This document shows positions 8,837-16,493 of a stretch of 36,174 bases of DNA, in pieces (the first letter of the stretch is position 1; every line of letters starts with the position of its first letter). Source of the DNA: Alphaproteobacteria bacterium UBA3002 (lineage in GTDB: Bacteria > Pseudomonadota > Alphaproteobacteria > Rickettsiales > UBA3002); NCBI GenBank assembly GCA_002346425.1, contig DDZS01000016.1, positions 31,971-68,144 of the forward strand. The letters are read 5' to 3'. Under the pieces are notes generated by a model that ran no database searches, had not been told where the DNA came from, and was given only the letters and a program-made list of their open reading frames with translations. The translations under genes were made by a program, and so were the position numbers.

Positions 8837-8862
8837 AAAGGGTAGCTTCGGCTACCCTTTTT
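8837..8862 (+). terminator. Rho-independent terminator with TTCG loop
   Basis: A perfect 10-bp stem (8837-8846 with 8851-8860) is closed by the very stable tetraloop TTCG, and the 3' arm runs into five T (8858-8862). It lies 81 bases after the stop of the small + strand gene, so it ends that transcript. It also sits 4 bases beyond the queA stop on the other strand, where the U tract is poorer (TTTAAGTTT), so it may act in both directions. Confidence 0.9.
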
Positions 8863-8866
8863 GCTG

Positions 8867-9907
8867 CTAGCGAATCGCCATCCGATCGAGCAGGCAGGCA
8901 TCGCCGTAGGAATAGAAACGGTAACCCTCTTCCATCGCATAGTCATAGGCCGCTTGCATGCGGTCTAACCCGGAAAAGGCGCAAACCAGCATGAAGAGGG
9001 TCGATTTCGGCAAATGAAAATTGGTCAGCAGGCGATCGACTACTTTGAACTGGTAACCGGGGGTGATGAAAATATCGGTTTCGCCCGCAGCGGCTTTCAG
9101 CATGCCATCGGTTGCGGCGACCGACTCCAGCACGCGAAGCGCCGTGGTGCCAACCGCAATAACGCGGCCTTTATTGGCACGCGCGCGGTTGATGATCTCG
9201 GCCTGATCGGCGTCGATCTGATACCACTCGCTATGCATGACGTGGTCTTCCACGCGTTCGGATTTAACGGGCAAAAACGTGCCGCCGCCGACATGTAGCG
9301 TGACTTCGGCGCGATGAATGCCACGCGCATCCAGCTGTTCTAAAATGCGATCCGAAAAATGCAGGCCCGCTGTCGGCGCGGCGACGGAGCCGGGATGCGC
9401 GGCGTAGACCGTCTGATAGTCTTGCGCATCCGCCGCTTGGTCTTCGCGTTTGATATAGGGGGGCAATGGCATATGGCCATGCGTGTGTAATAATGTATCA
9501 AACAATTCCGCCGAATAGTTGAATAGTACTTCCACTTCTCCAGAAGCGCATTTGGTGACAATCTCCCCCACAAAATTATTGGCGATGGACACGGTATCGC
9601 CTTCTTTTAATTTTTTGCCCGGTTTGGCAAAACAACGCCAGAGCTGCCCGCTCTCGATGGTAAGTTTTTTATGTAGTAGTAGCTCGATTTTGGCATCGCC
9701 TTTGGTGCCGAACAGGCGGGCAGGGATGACTTTACTATTGTTAAAGACCACGACATCGCCGGGGTTTAACAATTCCGGGAATTGCAGAAAGGAAAAGTCG
9801 AAAAAGAATTTGCTGACCTGCAATAATTTACAGGCATCCCGTGGTTCGCAGGGTGCATCGGCGATGCACATTTCGGGTAAGTAAAAGTCAAAATCGGAGG
9901 TTTTCAT
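8867..9907 (-). CDS. queA: QueA, SAM:tRNA ribosyltransferase-isomerase
   Basis: 346 residues, the usual QueA length. The enzyme transfers and isomerises the ribosyl group of SAM onto preQ1 at position 34 of GUN-anticodon tRNAs, forming epoxyqueuosine. Family motifs seen are VVFNNSKVIPARL near the N-terminus, PTAGLHFS, HVGGGTFLPV, VGTTALRVLES and TNFHLPKSTLFMLV. The start is ATG 9907 with GGAGGG about 12 bases upstream. It follows a periplasmic cyclophilin gene on the same strand; a cyclophilin-queA arrangement is familiar in alphaproteobacteria. tgt, which often follows queA, is not here. Confidence 0.97.
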   Translation of the reverse strand: MKTSDFDFYLPEMCIADAPCEPRDACKLLQVSKFFFDFSFLQFPELLNPGDVVVFNNSKVIPARLFGTKGDAKIELLLHKKLTIESGQLWRCFAKPGKKLKEGDTVSIANNFVGEIVTKCASGEVEVLFNYSAELFDTLLHTHGHMPLPPYIKREDQAADAQDYQTVYAAHPGSVAAPTAGLHFSDRILEQLDARGIHRAEVTLHVGGGTFLPVKSERVEDHVMHSEWYQIDADQAEIINRARANKGRVIAVGTTALRVLESVAATDGMLKAAAGETDIFITPGYQFKVVDRLLTNFHLPKSTLFMLVCAFSGLDRMQAAYDYAMEEGYRFYSYGDACLLDRMAIR

Positions 9908-9938
9908 AAAGTAAGGTGCCCTCCGAAAGTGGAAGCAA

Positions 9939-9973
9939 ACCGGGTGAGGGCGCGTGATGCACCATCACCCGGT
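9939..9973 (-). terminator. Hairpin between cyclophilin gene and queA
   Basis: A perfect 9-bp inverted repeat (ACCGGGTGA 9939-9947 with TCACCCGGT 9965-9973) lies just beyond the cyclophilin stop. The loop contains a competing stem, GTGATG-CAC-CATCAC. On the minus strand it is followed by TTTGCTTCC, not a proper U tract, so it may be an attenuator or mRNA stabiliser between the two genes rather than a full terminator. Confidence 0.4.
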
Positions 9974-9979
9974 AACATG

Positions 9980-10540
9980 CTATTTTGCGATATCGGAACC
10001 GACTTTCATCGAGATCACTTTGTCAGGATCGGTCACGCTGCCATTGTCATAGCTGTCACCTTTTTTGATTGCATCGACATATTCCATGCCGGAAATCACC
10101 TGACCCCAGGCGGTGTATTGACCGTTCAGATGCGGGGCGGCTTCGAACACGATAAAGAATTGTGAATCGGCCGAATCCGGGCTGGCGGCGCGCGCCATCG
10201 ACACGGTGCCTTTTTTATGCTTCACGTCATTAAATTCGGCTTTCAGTTTTTTGCCTGAACCGCCAGTGCCCGTACCGGTCGGATCGCCGGTTTGCGCCAT
10301 GAAACCATCGATCACGCGGTGGAACACCACGCCATCGTAAAAGCCTTCACGCGTTAATTCTTTGATGCGCGCCACATGCGTCGGTGCCTTTTCAGGCAGC
10401 ATTTCAATGATGACCGGGCCATCTTTCAGTTCCATTACCAGTAAATTTTCCGGGTCTTTGCCTTCTGGCAAGGTGACCGCCTGTGCGTCCGTCATCAGTC
10501 CTCCAATAAGTAGTGTTAGCGCGAGTATCCAGGTTTTCAT
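9980..10540 (-). CDS. ppiA: Periplasmic cyclophilin-type peptidyl-prolyl isomerase
   Basis: 186 residues from ATG 10540, chosen because GGGAGG lies a few bases upstream and a clean signal peptide follows (MKTWILALTLLIGGLMTDAQA). A longer in-frame start at 10561 would bury the signal. The mature domain shows the cyclophilin motifs FHRVIDGFMAQTGDPTGTG, SQFFIVFEAAPHLNGQYTAWG and VISGM. It catalyses cis-trans isomerisation of prolyl bonds during folding of exported proteins. The gene is upstream of queA on the same strand. The PpiA symbol reflects the predicted periplasmic location. Confidence 0.92.
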   Translation of the reverse strand: MKTWILALTLLIGGLMTDAQAVTLPEGKDPENLLVMELKDGPVIIEMLPEKAPTHVARIKELTREGFYDGVVFHRVIDGFMAQTGDPTGTGTGGSGKKLKAEFNDVKHKKGTVSMARAASPDSADSQFFIVFEAAPHLNGQYTAWGQVISGMEYVDAIKKGDSYDNGSVTDPDKVISMKVGSDIAK

Positions 10541-10634
10541 ATGTCCTCCCTCCACGCCCATCAGCGAGCGTGCGATGTGATGCCCTATGCCAAGCCGATA
10601 ATGTGCCGCATGTCAAGCACGCGGCGCATCGGTT

Positions 10635-12572
10635 TTATGTAAAGTCGAAATCGGCAGCGGATAGGGAGCCGGTCGAGACGTTGTTGATGCGCAGTGAAGA
10701 CGCATCGCCCAGATCGATCACCGCATACCATCCGGCATAAGTGATGTTGGGCGCGATGAAGTTGTTGAAATTCACATTGCCGAAGCCGTGCAATTCAATC
10801 TTGTCTTCGCCATGTTTAAACCCGTCGATCAGGTCGGCCCCGCTGTTTAGTTCAATGAAGAACAGGTCGAAGCCCGCGCCGCCATACATGGAATCGGCAC
10901 CGGTCCCACCAGCGATGAAGTCGTTGCCGCCCTCACCAGACAGCAGGTCGTTACCCGCGCCACCATAGAGGAAGTCATTGCCTTCCCAAGCGAACAATAC
11001 GTCATTGCCGCCGCCGCCATCCAGCGTGTCATTGCCGGCATCGCCAAAGCCCCAGTCATTGCCATTGCCAAGCTCGACATAGTCATTGCCGACATTGGCA
11101 TAGGCCCAGTCGTTGCCATCGCCGCCATAAATGCGGTCATGGCCAGCGTCACCGGCGATTGAGTCATTGCCCGTGCCGCCAAACAGCGTATCGTTACCAT
11201 CCCAACCGTAAATACGGTCGTTACCGCCATTGCCCGCTACGCGATCATTGCCGCCATCGCCATACAGCTGGTCGTAATTCGCACCACCATAAATGGTATC
11301 ATTCCCATCGGCACCGTAGACAATATTATTGCCATCGCCCGCTTCGACAGAGTCGTTACCCGCATCCGCGTAAATGATGTCGTTACCCGCTTCGCCGAGC
11401 AGGGTATCATGCCCGCTCCAACCGAAGATGTAGTCGTTGCCCGCACCGCCTTCGACATAATCATCGCCTGCATCGGCAAACAGTGAATCATTGCCAATGC
11501 CGCCATAAATTTTGTCGTTGCCTTCCCAGCCATAAATCGAGTCATTGCCCGATCCCCCGGTGAGGGTGTCGTTGCCTTCCAGCCCATAAATTTTGTCATG
11601 GCCTTCGCCACCAATTAGCACGTCACCCGCCGTGGTGCCGATAATATCACCCGTAGGCTGCGGTTCCGGGGCGATGGCCGCTTCCAGCGTTAGCAATGCT
11701 TTCTGCGCATCCGACAGACGATTCAGTGTTTGGAAATTCTCATCGATCTGGCGGTAATAGCCATCGTGACGGCGATCATCCAGATATGGAATATAACCCG
11801 CATTCAGGGCATTTTCCCACGCATAGTTTTCGGCAAATTGCCCGCTCGGATATTCCAGTCCAATCACCAGTTTGCCGGCATCTAATACGTTTTGCACGTA
11901 ACGCGCATCATACGGTCCCCAAGGTGGTGGGGTCAGTTCACCAAGTACGAAGGTCGATTCCTTGGCGAGCGCGTCGATCGCATCGATAAAGCGCGTATTC
12001 GGATTCAATGGCTGATCAAGCGTATTGATCGGATCGAGGTTGAGTAGCGCCGTTGCATTTTGTGCAATGATACGGAAATCCGGATTCAACTCTTTCATAT
12101 GCTCAGAAATATTGACGATAAAATCGGTCATGGCCTGCTGAATATTGCCATTCGGGAATTCGGCTTCATAGGCCGCGCGCACATCTGGCACCAGATAGGT
12201 GTCGATCACGTCCATATAGACGCCGTTAAAGCCCTTCGCCATCAGATTTTCCATACGTGTGATCACGACTTCCTGCCAGTCAGGATCCCAGAACTTCACA
12301 CGAAACGCGCTGAAAAACTCAGGATTTTGTCCGATAATAAAGTCTGGCGGGTTCTGGCCCCAATTGCCATTCACGTAATATTCGTGGAAACTCGCGGCTT
12401 CGCCAATGCTGGTATAAACCCAAAGCTGTTTGCCTTGACCTTGCAGCGCATCGATCTGCGCCTCGCTCAATGGGGTTTCAATATTGTCGACCACCGTCGT
12501 CATAAAATCGCGCGTCGCCAGATCATTATAGGTCAGACCTTGCAACTGATAGAAAAAAGGTAACTTGCTCAT
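10635..12572 (-). CDS. GH114/TM1410-like domain fused to RTX repeats, probable secreted enzyme
   Basis: 645 residues in three parts. Residues 1-300 resemble the TIM-barrel TM1410/GH114 family (endo-alpha-1,4-polygalactosaminidase-like): QLWVYTSIGEA, FWDPDWQEVVITRMENL, GFNGVYMDVIDTY (acidic residues D121 and D124 at the expected catalytic strand), IIAQNA and VIGLEYPS. Residues 319-570 are calcium-binding RTX nonapeptides (GGxGNDxLx type). Residues 571-645 are a non-repetitive C-terminal cap ending DFDFT. There is no N-terminal signal peptide, as expected for type I secretion with a C-terminal signal. No ABC/HlyD/TolC secretion genes are adjacent. The start has GAGAG upstream. Substrate is inferred from the fold only. 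Confidence 0.8.
   Translation of the reverse strand: MSKLPFFYQLQGLTYNDLATRDFMTTVVDNIETPLSEAQIDALQGQGKQLWVYTSIGEAASFHEYYVNGNWGQNPPDFIIGQNPEFFSAFRVKFWDPDWQEVVITRMENLMAKGFNGVYMDVIDTYLVPDVRAAYEAEFPNGNIQQAMTDFIVNISEHMKELNPDFRIIAQNATALLNLDPINTLDQPLNPNTRFIDAIDALAKESTFVLGELTPPPWGPYDARYVQNVLDAGKLVIGLEYPSGQFAENYAWENALNAGYIPYLDDRRHDGYYRQIDENFQTLNRLSDAQKALLTLEAAIAPEPQPTGDIIGTTAGDVLIGGEGHDKIYGLEGNDTLTGGSGNDSIYGWEGNDKIYGGIGNDSLFADAGDDYVEGGAGNDYIFGWSGHDTLLGEAGNDIIYADAGNDSVEAGDGNNIVYGADGNDTIYGGANYDQLYGDGGNDRVAGNGGNDRIYGWDGNDTLFGGTGNDSIAGDAGHDRIYGGDGNDWAYANVGNDYVELGNGNDWGFGDAGNDTLDGGGGNDVLFAWEGNDFLYGGAGNDLLSGEGGNDFIAGGTGADSMYGGAGFDLFFIELNSGADLIDGFKHGEDKIELHGFGNVNFNNFIAPNITYAGWYAVIDLGDASSLRINNVSTGSLSAADFDFT
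10863..11618 (-). repeat. RTX nonapeptide array with 36-residue super-period
   Basis: About 28 in-frame 27-bp units encode residues 319-570. Every fourth unit resembles the others more than its neighbours. One class tends to carry Trp at position 4 (IYGWEGNDK, IFGWSGHDT, IYGWDGNDT, LFAWEGNDF). The class two units later carries Asp or Glu there (LFADAGDDY, IYADAGNDS, IAGDAGHDR, GFGDAGNDT). The array therefore probably grew by duplication of four-unit (108-bp) blocks. Confidence 0.85.
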
Positions 12573-12694
12573 AGCGTCTCTCGTGTGTTGTTTCGGCTAT
12601 GCATAACGGTCGCGCGTGTAAAAATCTAATAAATTTTCAATAAATGTTAACGAATTATTTACTTGTCTTCAGGTGCCGCCTCTGCGAAGCCAGT

Positions 12695-13960
12695 ATGATG
12701 TCGAAATGGTTATGGGCGTGGCGCCAATTCACGCAAAAGCTATGGGTTCGATGTAATTTATTCTGCATTCTGGGGGTCATGGCAGCCATATTTTCGTGGA
12801 TACTCGAAGATGTGATCCCTTATGAACTGGCGGAAAAGCTGGGCACACCGGCGGTTGATCAGGTGTTGCAGATTCTGGCAAATTCGATGCTGGTGGTAAC
12901 CACCTTTTCATTATCCACCATGGTCGCGGCCTATTCCGCTGCCACAACCAATGCCACGCCGCGCAGCACCCAATTATTATTAGAAGACCCAACCGCCCAA
13001 AACGCGCTCTCGGTATTTATCGGCTCGTTTTTATTTAGCCTGGTCAGCATCATCTTCCTTAAAGCGAATGTATATAGTGATAGTGGCCGGGTAATCCTGC
13101 TGGGCACCACTGTCATGGTGATTATCATGATCGTCGTCGTGCTGTTGCGCTGGATCACGCATTTGTCCAAGCTCGGTCGCGTGGGGCATACGATCTCCAT
13201 GGTCGAAGCCGCCGTACGCCGGGCGATCGAGGCGTGGTGGAAACGCCCCGCCTTGGGCGGTATTGCAATGACGTCGGCATATGAACCAATGCCCGCGCAT
13301 GAAGCGCTGTTTCACCCGGAAGTCGGGTTCATCCGCCATATCGATATGCAGGCGTTGCAAGAGCAATGCAACACACATCACCTGACGCTCTATCTGATTC
13401 GCTTGCCGGGTAGCTTCAACGATGCGGCGCATCCGCTACTGTATACCTCGCAAAAAGCCAGCGAGGAGCAAATAGAGGAAATCCGCAACTGTTTCACCAT
13501 CGGCGAAAAGCGCACCTTTCAACAAGATCCGCGATTTGGGCTGATTGTGCTGAGCGAAATCGCCTCGCGCGCCTTGTCGCCGGGGATTAATGACCCGGGC
13601 ACCGCGATCGATGTGCTGGCATCCGGCGTGCGTAATCTGGTTGACTGGCTGAGACTAGCGGAAGAAACGCATCCGGAACCGATTTATCCGTCAATTTATG
13701 TGAAGCCGCTCGAATTTCACGCGCTGATGTCGCAGTTTTTCTCCCCTATCGCGCGGGATGGTGCCGACAAAGTCGAGGTGATTCTGGCGCTAACCAAAGC
13801 CCTGCAAACGCTGGATGCAATCGGCGATCGCGCAGCGCAGACCAGCGCTCGGGAAGTCGCGGCCATAGCACTAAAGCGCGCGAAAGTAGCGGGAATGATT
13901 CCGGAAGATATTGAGACCATTGAACAGGTGCGCCTAAATATGCCGACCAGGGCTGGATAA
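12695..13960 (+). CDS. DUF2254 inner-membrane protein
   Basis: 421 residues from ATG 12695 (two consecutive ATGs; a further in-frame ATG at 12644 would add an unlikely 17 residues). Four hydrophobic segments in the first ~190 residues are followed by a soluble domain. The stretch FSLSTMVAAYSAATTNATPR followed by STQLL, then LSVFIGSFLFSLVSII and SRALSPGINDPGTAID, is characteristic of the DUF2254 family of predicted membrane proteins, whose function is unknown. It is divergent from the RTX protein gene; the shared upstream region (12573-12694) is AT-rich and contains a near match to the CtrA box (TTAA-N7-TTTA at 12647-12661). Confidence 0.85.
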   Translation: MMSKWLWAWRQFTQKLWVRCNLFCILGVMAAIFSWILEDVIPYELAEKLGTPAVDQVLQILANSMLVVTTFSLSTMVAAYSAATTNATPRSTQLLLEDPTAQNALSVFIGSFLFSLVSIIFLKANVYSDSGRVILLGTTVMVIIMIVVVLLRWITHLSKLGRVGHTISMVEAAVRRAIEAWWKRPALGGIAMTSAYEPMPAHEALFHPEVGFIRHIDMQALQEQCNTHHLTLYLIRLPGSFNDAAHPLLYTSQKASEEQIEEIRNCFTIGEKRTFQQDPRFGLIVLSEIASRALSPGINDPGTAIDVLASGVRNLVDWLRLAEETHPEPIYPSIYVKPLEFHALMSQFFSPIARDGADKVEVILALTKALQTLDAIGDRAAQTSAREVAAIALKRAKVAGMIPEDIETIEQVRLNMPTRAG

Positions 13961-14011
13961 GCTCTTGGGCTGCGCCTATATAGCGTTAAAACAGTTATAA
14001 GGGAGCATTGA

Positions 14012-14596
14012 ATGACCACCATTTTACACGTCACCGCCAGTGGGCGGCGGGAAGATTCACAAAGCCGGATGCTTTCGCAGGAACTGGTCAGCCGCCTGCA
14101 GGAAAAGCATAATGCGGAGGTCGTGGAATGCGACGCGGCGGATGGCCTGCCTTTCGTCAATGCCGCGATGGCGAGCGGCTATTTTACGCCGGAAGAAAAA
14201 CGTACGGAAGCGCAGAAAAAGGCAATGGAGCCATCGGAACGCCTGACCGACCAGCTTTTAGCGGCGGACATTCTGGTATTAAGTACGGCGATGTATAATT
14301 TTATGATTCCTGCCGCGCTGAAGGCCTGGTTCGATCTGGTCGTGCGAACCCACCGCACCGTGAAATATACCGAAGACGGTCCGGTTGGCCTCGCGGGCAA
14401 CAAAAAAACCTATCTCGTCGTCGCCACTGGTGGTACCGCCATCGACAGTGAAGACGATTATTTGACGCCCTATGTCAAACGCATCCTCAAATTCATTGGT
14501 ATTACCGATGTGACCGTGATCGGCGCAGCGAAAGTCTTTAACGACCCGCAAGAAGCCGTCAACAAGGCGCGCGAGCAAATCAAAGCCGCCGTCTAA
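14012..14596 (+). CDS. azoR: FMN-dependent NADH-azoreductase family protein
   Basis: 194 residues, a flavodoxin-like AzoR/AcpD family enzyme. The N-terminal ILHVTASGRREDSQSRML matches the phosphate-binding loop region of the family, AMYNFMIPAALKAWFDLVVR is the classical family motif, and VVATGG precedes the C-terminal strand. Members are FMN-dependent, NAD(P)H-using quinone/azo reductases in the cytoplasm, thought to protect against quinone stress. It has a clear AGGGAG box. It begins a run of same-strand genes with yceI and cytochrome b561, suggesting a redox or quinone theme. Confidence 0.92.
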   Translation: MTTILHVTASGRREDSQSRMLSQELVSRLQEKHNAEVVECDAADGLPFVNAAMASGYFTPEEKRTEAQKKAMEPSERLTDQLLAADILVLSTAMYNFMIPAALKAWFDLVVRTHRTVKYTEDGPVGLAGNKKTYLVVATGGTAIDSEDDYLTPYVKRILKFIGITDVTVIGAAKVFNDPQEAVNKAREQIKAAV

Positions 14597-14627
14597 CGCC
14601 TATTTTAAACGCAACCAGGAGATTACA

Positions 14628-15263
14628 ATGTTAAAAACTCTTACCACCACTCTTTTAGTCACAGCTGCCCCACTCGCCGTAATGGCCGCACCCGGCACAC
14701 CTGTAAAAACCCCAATCGCTGAGATGCCTGCAGGCACCTATAAAGAAGATGATTCGCATACCAGTCTCATTTTCATGGTCGACCATATGGGGCTATCGCA
14801 CTACACCGCGCGCTTTACCGATGTCGATGCCGAGCTGAACCTGAAGCCGCAGGACATTACTAAGAGCACGCTGAAAGTGACCATCGATCCGAAATCGATA
14901 GAAACGCATTACCCGGATATGGAGAAAGAAAACTTCAACCAAAAGCTGAGCGATGGCAAAGACTGGTTCAACAGCAACGAATATCCGGAAATCACGTTCA
15001 CTTCGACCAAGATCGAAAAAACCGGTGAGAATACCGGTAAAGTAACCGGCGATCTGACGATGCTTGGCCAGACGCACCCGCTAACGCTGGATGTTACGTT
15101 TAACGGTGCTTATGAAAGCAAGCCTTATGCGAATGTCCCGGCGGTCGGTTTTTCGGCCACTGGCGTTGTAAAGCGCAGTCAGTGGGGTTTTGATACTTAT
15201 GTGCCCAATATCGGTGATGACGTGAAAATCGCGATCGAAACCGAAATGGACATGCAGCCCTAA
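14628..15263 (+). CDS. YceI-family periplasmic protein (first copy)
   Basis: 211 residues with a signal peptide (MLKTLTTTLLVTAAPLAVMA, probably cleaved before APGTP). The mature part is a YceI-type lipocalin-like barrel: GTYKEDDSHTSLIFMVDHMG, DWFNSNEYPEITFTSTKIE, GDLTMLGQTHPLTLDVTF and a final IAIETEMDMQ. YceI proteins bind isoprenoid or quinone-like lipids in the periplasm. An AGGAG box precedes the start. Its stop shares bases with the ATG of the cytochrome b561 gene (TAATG), a usual pairing for this family. Confidence 0.93.
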   Translation: MLKTLTTTLLVTAAPLAVMAAPGTPVKTPIAEMPAGTYKEDDSHTSLIFMVDHMGLSHYTARFTDVDAELNLKPQDITKSTLKVTIDPKSIETHYPDMEKENFNQKLSDGKDWFNSNEYPEITFTSTKIEKTGENTGKVTGDLTMLGQTHPLTLDVTFNGAYESKPYANVPAVGFSATGVVKRSQWGFDTYVPNIGDDVKIAIETEMDMQP

Positions 15264-15835
15264 TGGAGCGATACACCGCCACCGCGATTGCGCTGCATTG
15301 GCTGATCGCGGTGGCCATTCTGCTGCAATTGGGCTCGGGCCTCTGGATGGGCGGGGCGCTCAAAGACCCTGCCACGCAGGCGTTCGCCTATGATGTGTTT
15401 CAATGGCATAAAGCGCTGGGCCTCAGCGTGCTCGTGCTAAGCCTGTTCCGTCTTATCTGGCGGGTGACGCATCGCCCGCCAGCCTTGCCACCTGCAATGC
15501 CGATGCTGGAACGGCGTTTGGCGCATCTGGGCCATTGGGCGCTATACGCACTGATGATCGCCATCCCGCTCTCCGGTTGGGTGATGGTCTCCACCAGCAA
15601 ATTTGGTTTGCCGACTTCATGGTTTGGCCTGTTTGAATGGCCGCATCTCCCGGTGCCAAAAGACATGCGGACCTCCGCGAATGATGGCTCGCATGAGGCG
15701 CATTGGCTGATGGCCTATGCGATGATCGGCTTACTCATTGCCCATATTTCAGCGGCGCTTCGCCACCATTTTTTGCTGCACGATACCGTGTTATGGCGTA
15801 TGTTACCCGTGGTGAAACGAAAGGAATCTGCATGA
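15263..15835 (+). CDS. Cytochrome b561-type di-heme membrane protein
   Basis: 190 residues with four hydrophobic helices and the histidines expected for two b-type hemes: H12 in IALHWLIAV, the histidine in FQWHKALGLSVL, and the histidines in the last helix (AHWLMAYAMIGLLIAHISAALRHH). Such proteins move electrons across the inner membrane, probably from or to quinone. It is coupled to yceI genes on both sides, overlapping the first by TAATG and the second by ATGA. The start is fixed by the overlap and by the family N-terminus (RYTATAIALHW). Confidence 0.93.
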   Translation: MERYTATAIALHWLIAVAILLQLGSGLWMGGALKDPATQAFAYDVFQWHKALGLSVLVLSLFRLIWRVTHRPPALPPAMPMLERRLAHLGHWALYALMIAIPLSGWVMVSTSKFGLPTSWFGLFEWPHLPVPKDMRTSANDGSHEAHWLMAYAMIGLLIAHISAALRHHFLLHDTVLWRMLPVVKRKESA

Positions 15836-16410
15836 AACTCGTCTCCTGTCTTACCCTGTTGATGCTCGCGCAACCCGCTTTCGCGGCGGAGTGGACGTTA
15901 GTGCCCGAAGAAAGCAACGTGACCTTTAGCGGCACGCATGTGGGCCGCCAGTTTGAAGGTACATTCACCGAGTTGGAAGGCACGATCACTTTCGACCCGG
16001 AGGCGCTCGATAGCGCGAAGGCGTCGATTTGTGTGCCGGTAGCCTCTGCCGAAACCGGTAACGATACCTATGATGGAACACTGCCCGAATCCGATTGGTT
16101 GGATGCTGAACAACAGCCCATCGCGACATGGGAAGGCACCAAATTCGAGCAGGATGATCGGGGTGTCTATGCAGTCACCGGCACTCTGAGTCTCGCCGGG
16201 CAGCAGATGCCCGTCTTATTGCAAGGGCCAATCACCATTGAAGGCGACCGCGCCACCTTCGACGCGAAAACCGTGGTAAACCGGATGGATTTCGGTATTG
16301 GGGAAGAGTCCGACCCGAAGGGTGAATATGTGTCATTACAAATACCACTCGTCATCCATGCAGTCGCCGTCAAACAGGATGGCAAAACAGCCACAGAAGA
16401 CACAAAATAA
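15832..16410 (+). CDS. YceI-family periplasmic protein (second copy)
   Basis: 192 residues from ATG 15832, which overlaps the cytochrome stop (ATGA) and has AAAGGA upstream; longer in-frame starts lie inside the cytochrome gene. Signal peptide MKLVSCLTLLMLAQPAFA, then the YceI barrel with NVTFSGTHVGRQFEGTFTE, DSAKASICVPVASAETGN and MDFGIGEESDPKGEYVSLQI. The second half of the fold is more divergent from the first copy than expected for a recent duplication, so the two probably bind different ligands. It contains one mature cysteine near residue 64. Confidence 0.92.
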   Translation: MKLVSCLTLLMLAQPAFAAEWTLVPEESNVTFSGTHVGRQFEGTFTELEGTITFDPEALDSAKASICVPVASAETGNDTYDGTLPESDWLDAEQQPIATWEGTKFEQDDRGVYAVTGTLSLAGQQMPVLLQGPITIEGDRATFDAKTVVNRMDFGIGEESDPKGEYVSLQIPLVIHAVAVKQDGKTATEDTK

Positions 16411-16460
16411 ATTAACTTTTATTTAGCTTTGTAGATTGGCAACGCAAAGCACCTCACTTT

Positions 16461-16481
16461 TTGTTACGCTAACAGTAACAA
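16461..16481. promoter_or_regulatory. Perfect 7-7-7 palindrome, possible operator
   Basis: TTGTTAC (16461-16467), a 7-base spacer, then GTAACAA (16475-16481) form a perfect inverted repeat ending directly at the GGGGAGGG ribosome binding site of the outer-membrane protein gene. Its position suits a repressor site or an mRNA hairpin masking the ribosome binding site. A near match to the CtrA box (TTAA-N7-TTAG, 16412-16426) lies further upstream. The regulator is unknown. Confidence 0.45.
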
Positions 16482-16493
16482 GGGGAGGGATGA

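Noticed and set aside
10863..11618. Regularly spaced DNA repeats that might suggest a CRISPR array
   Set aside because: The 27-bp period is coding and in frame, giving RTX nonapeptides; there are no conserved repeat/unique spacer blocks.
12647..12661. TTAA-N7-TTTA near the RTX/DUF2254 divergent promoter
   Set aside because: One mismatch to the CtrA box in an AT-rich stretch; not listed as a site.
16412..16426. TTAA-N7-TTAG upstream of the OM protein gene
   Set aside because: One mismatch to the CtrA consensus; too weak alone.
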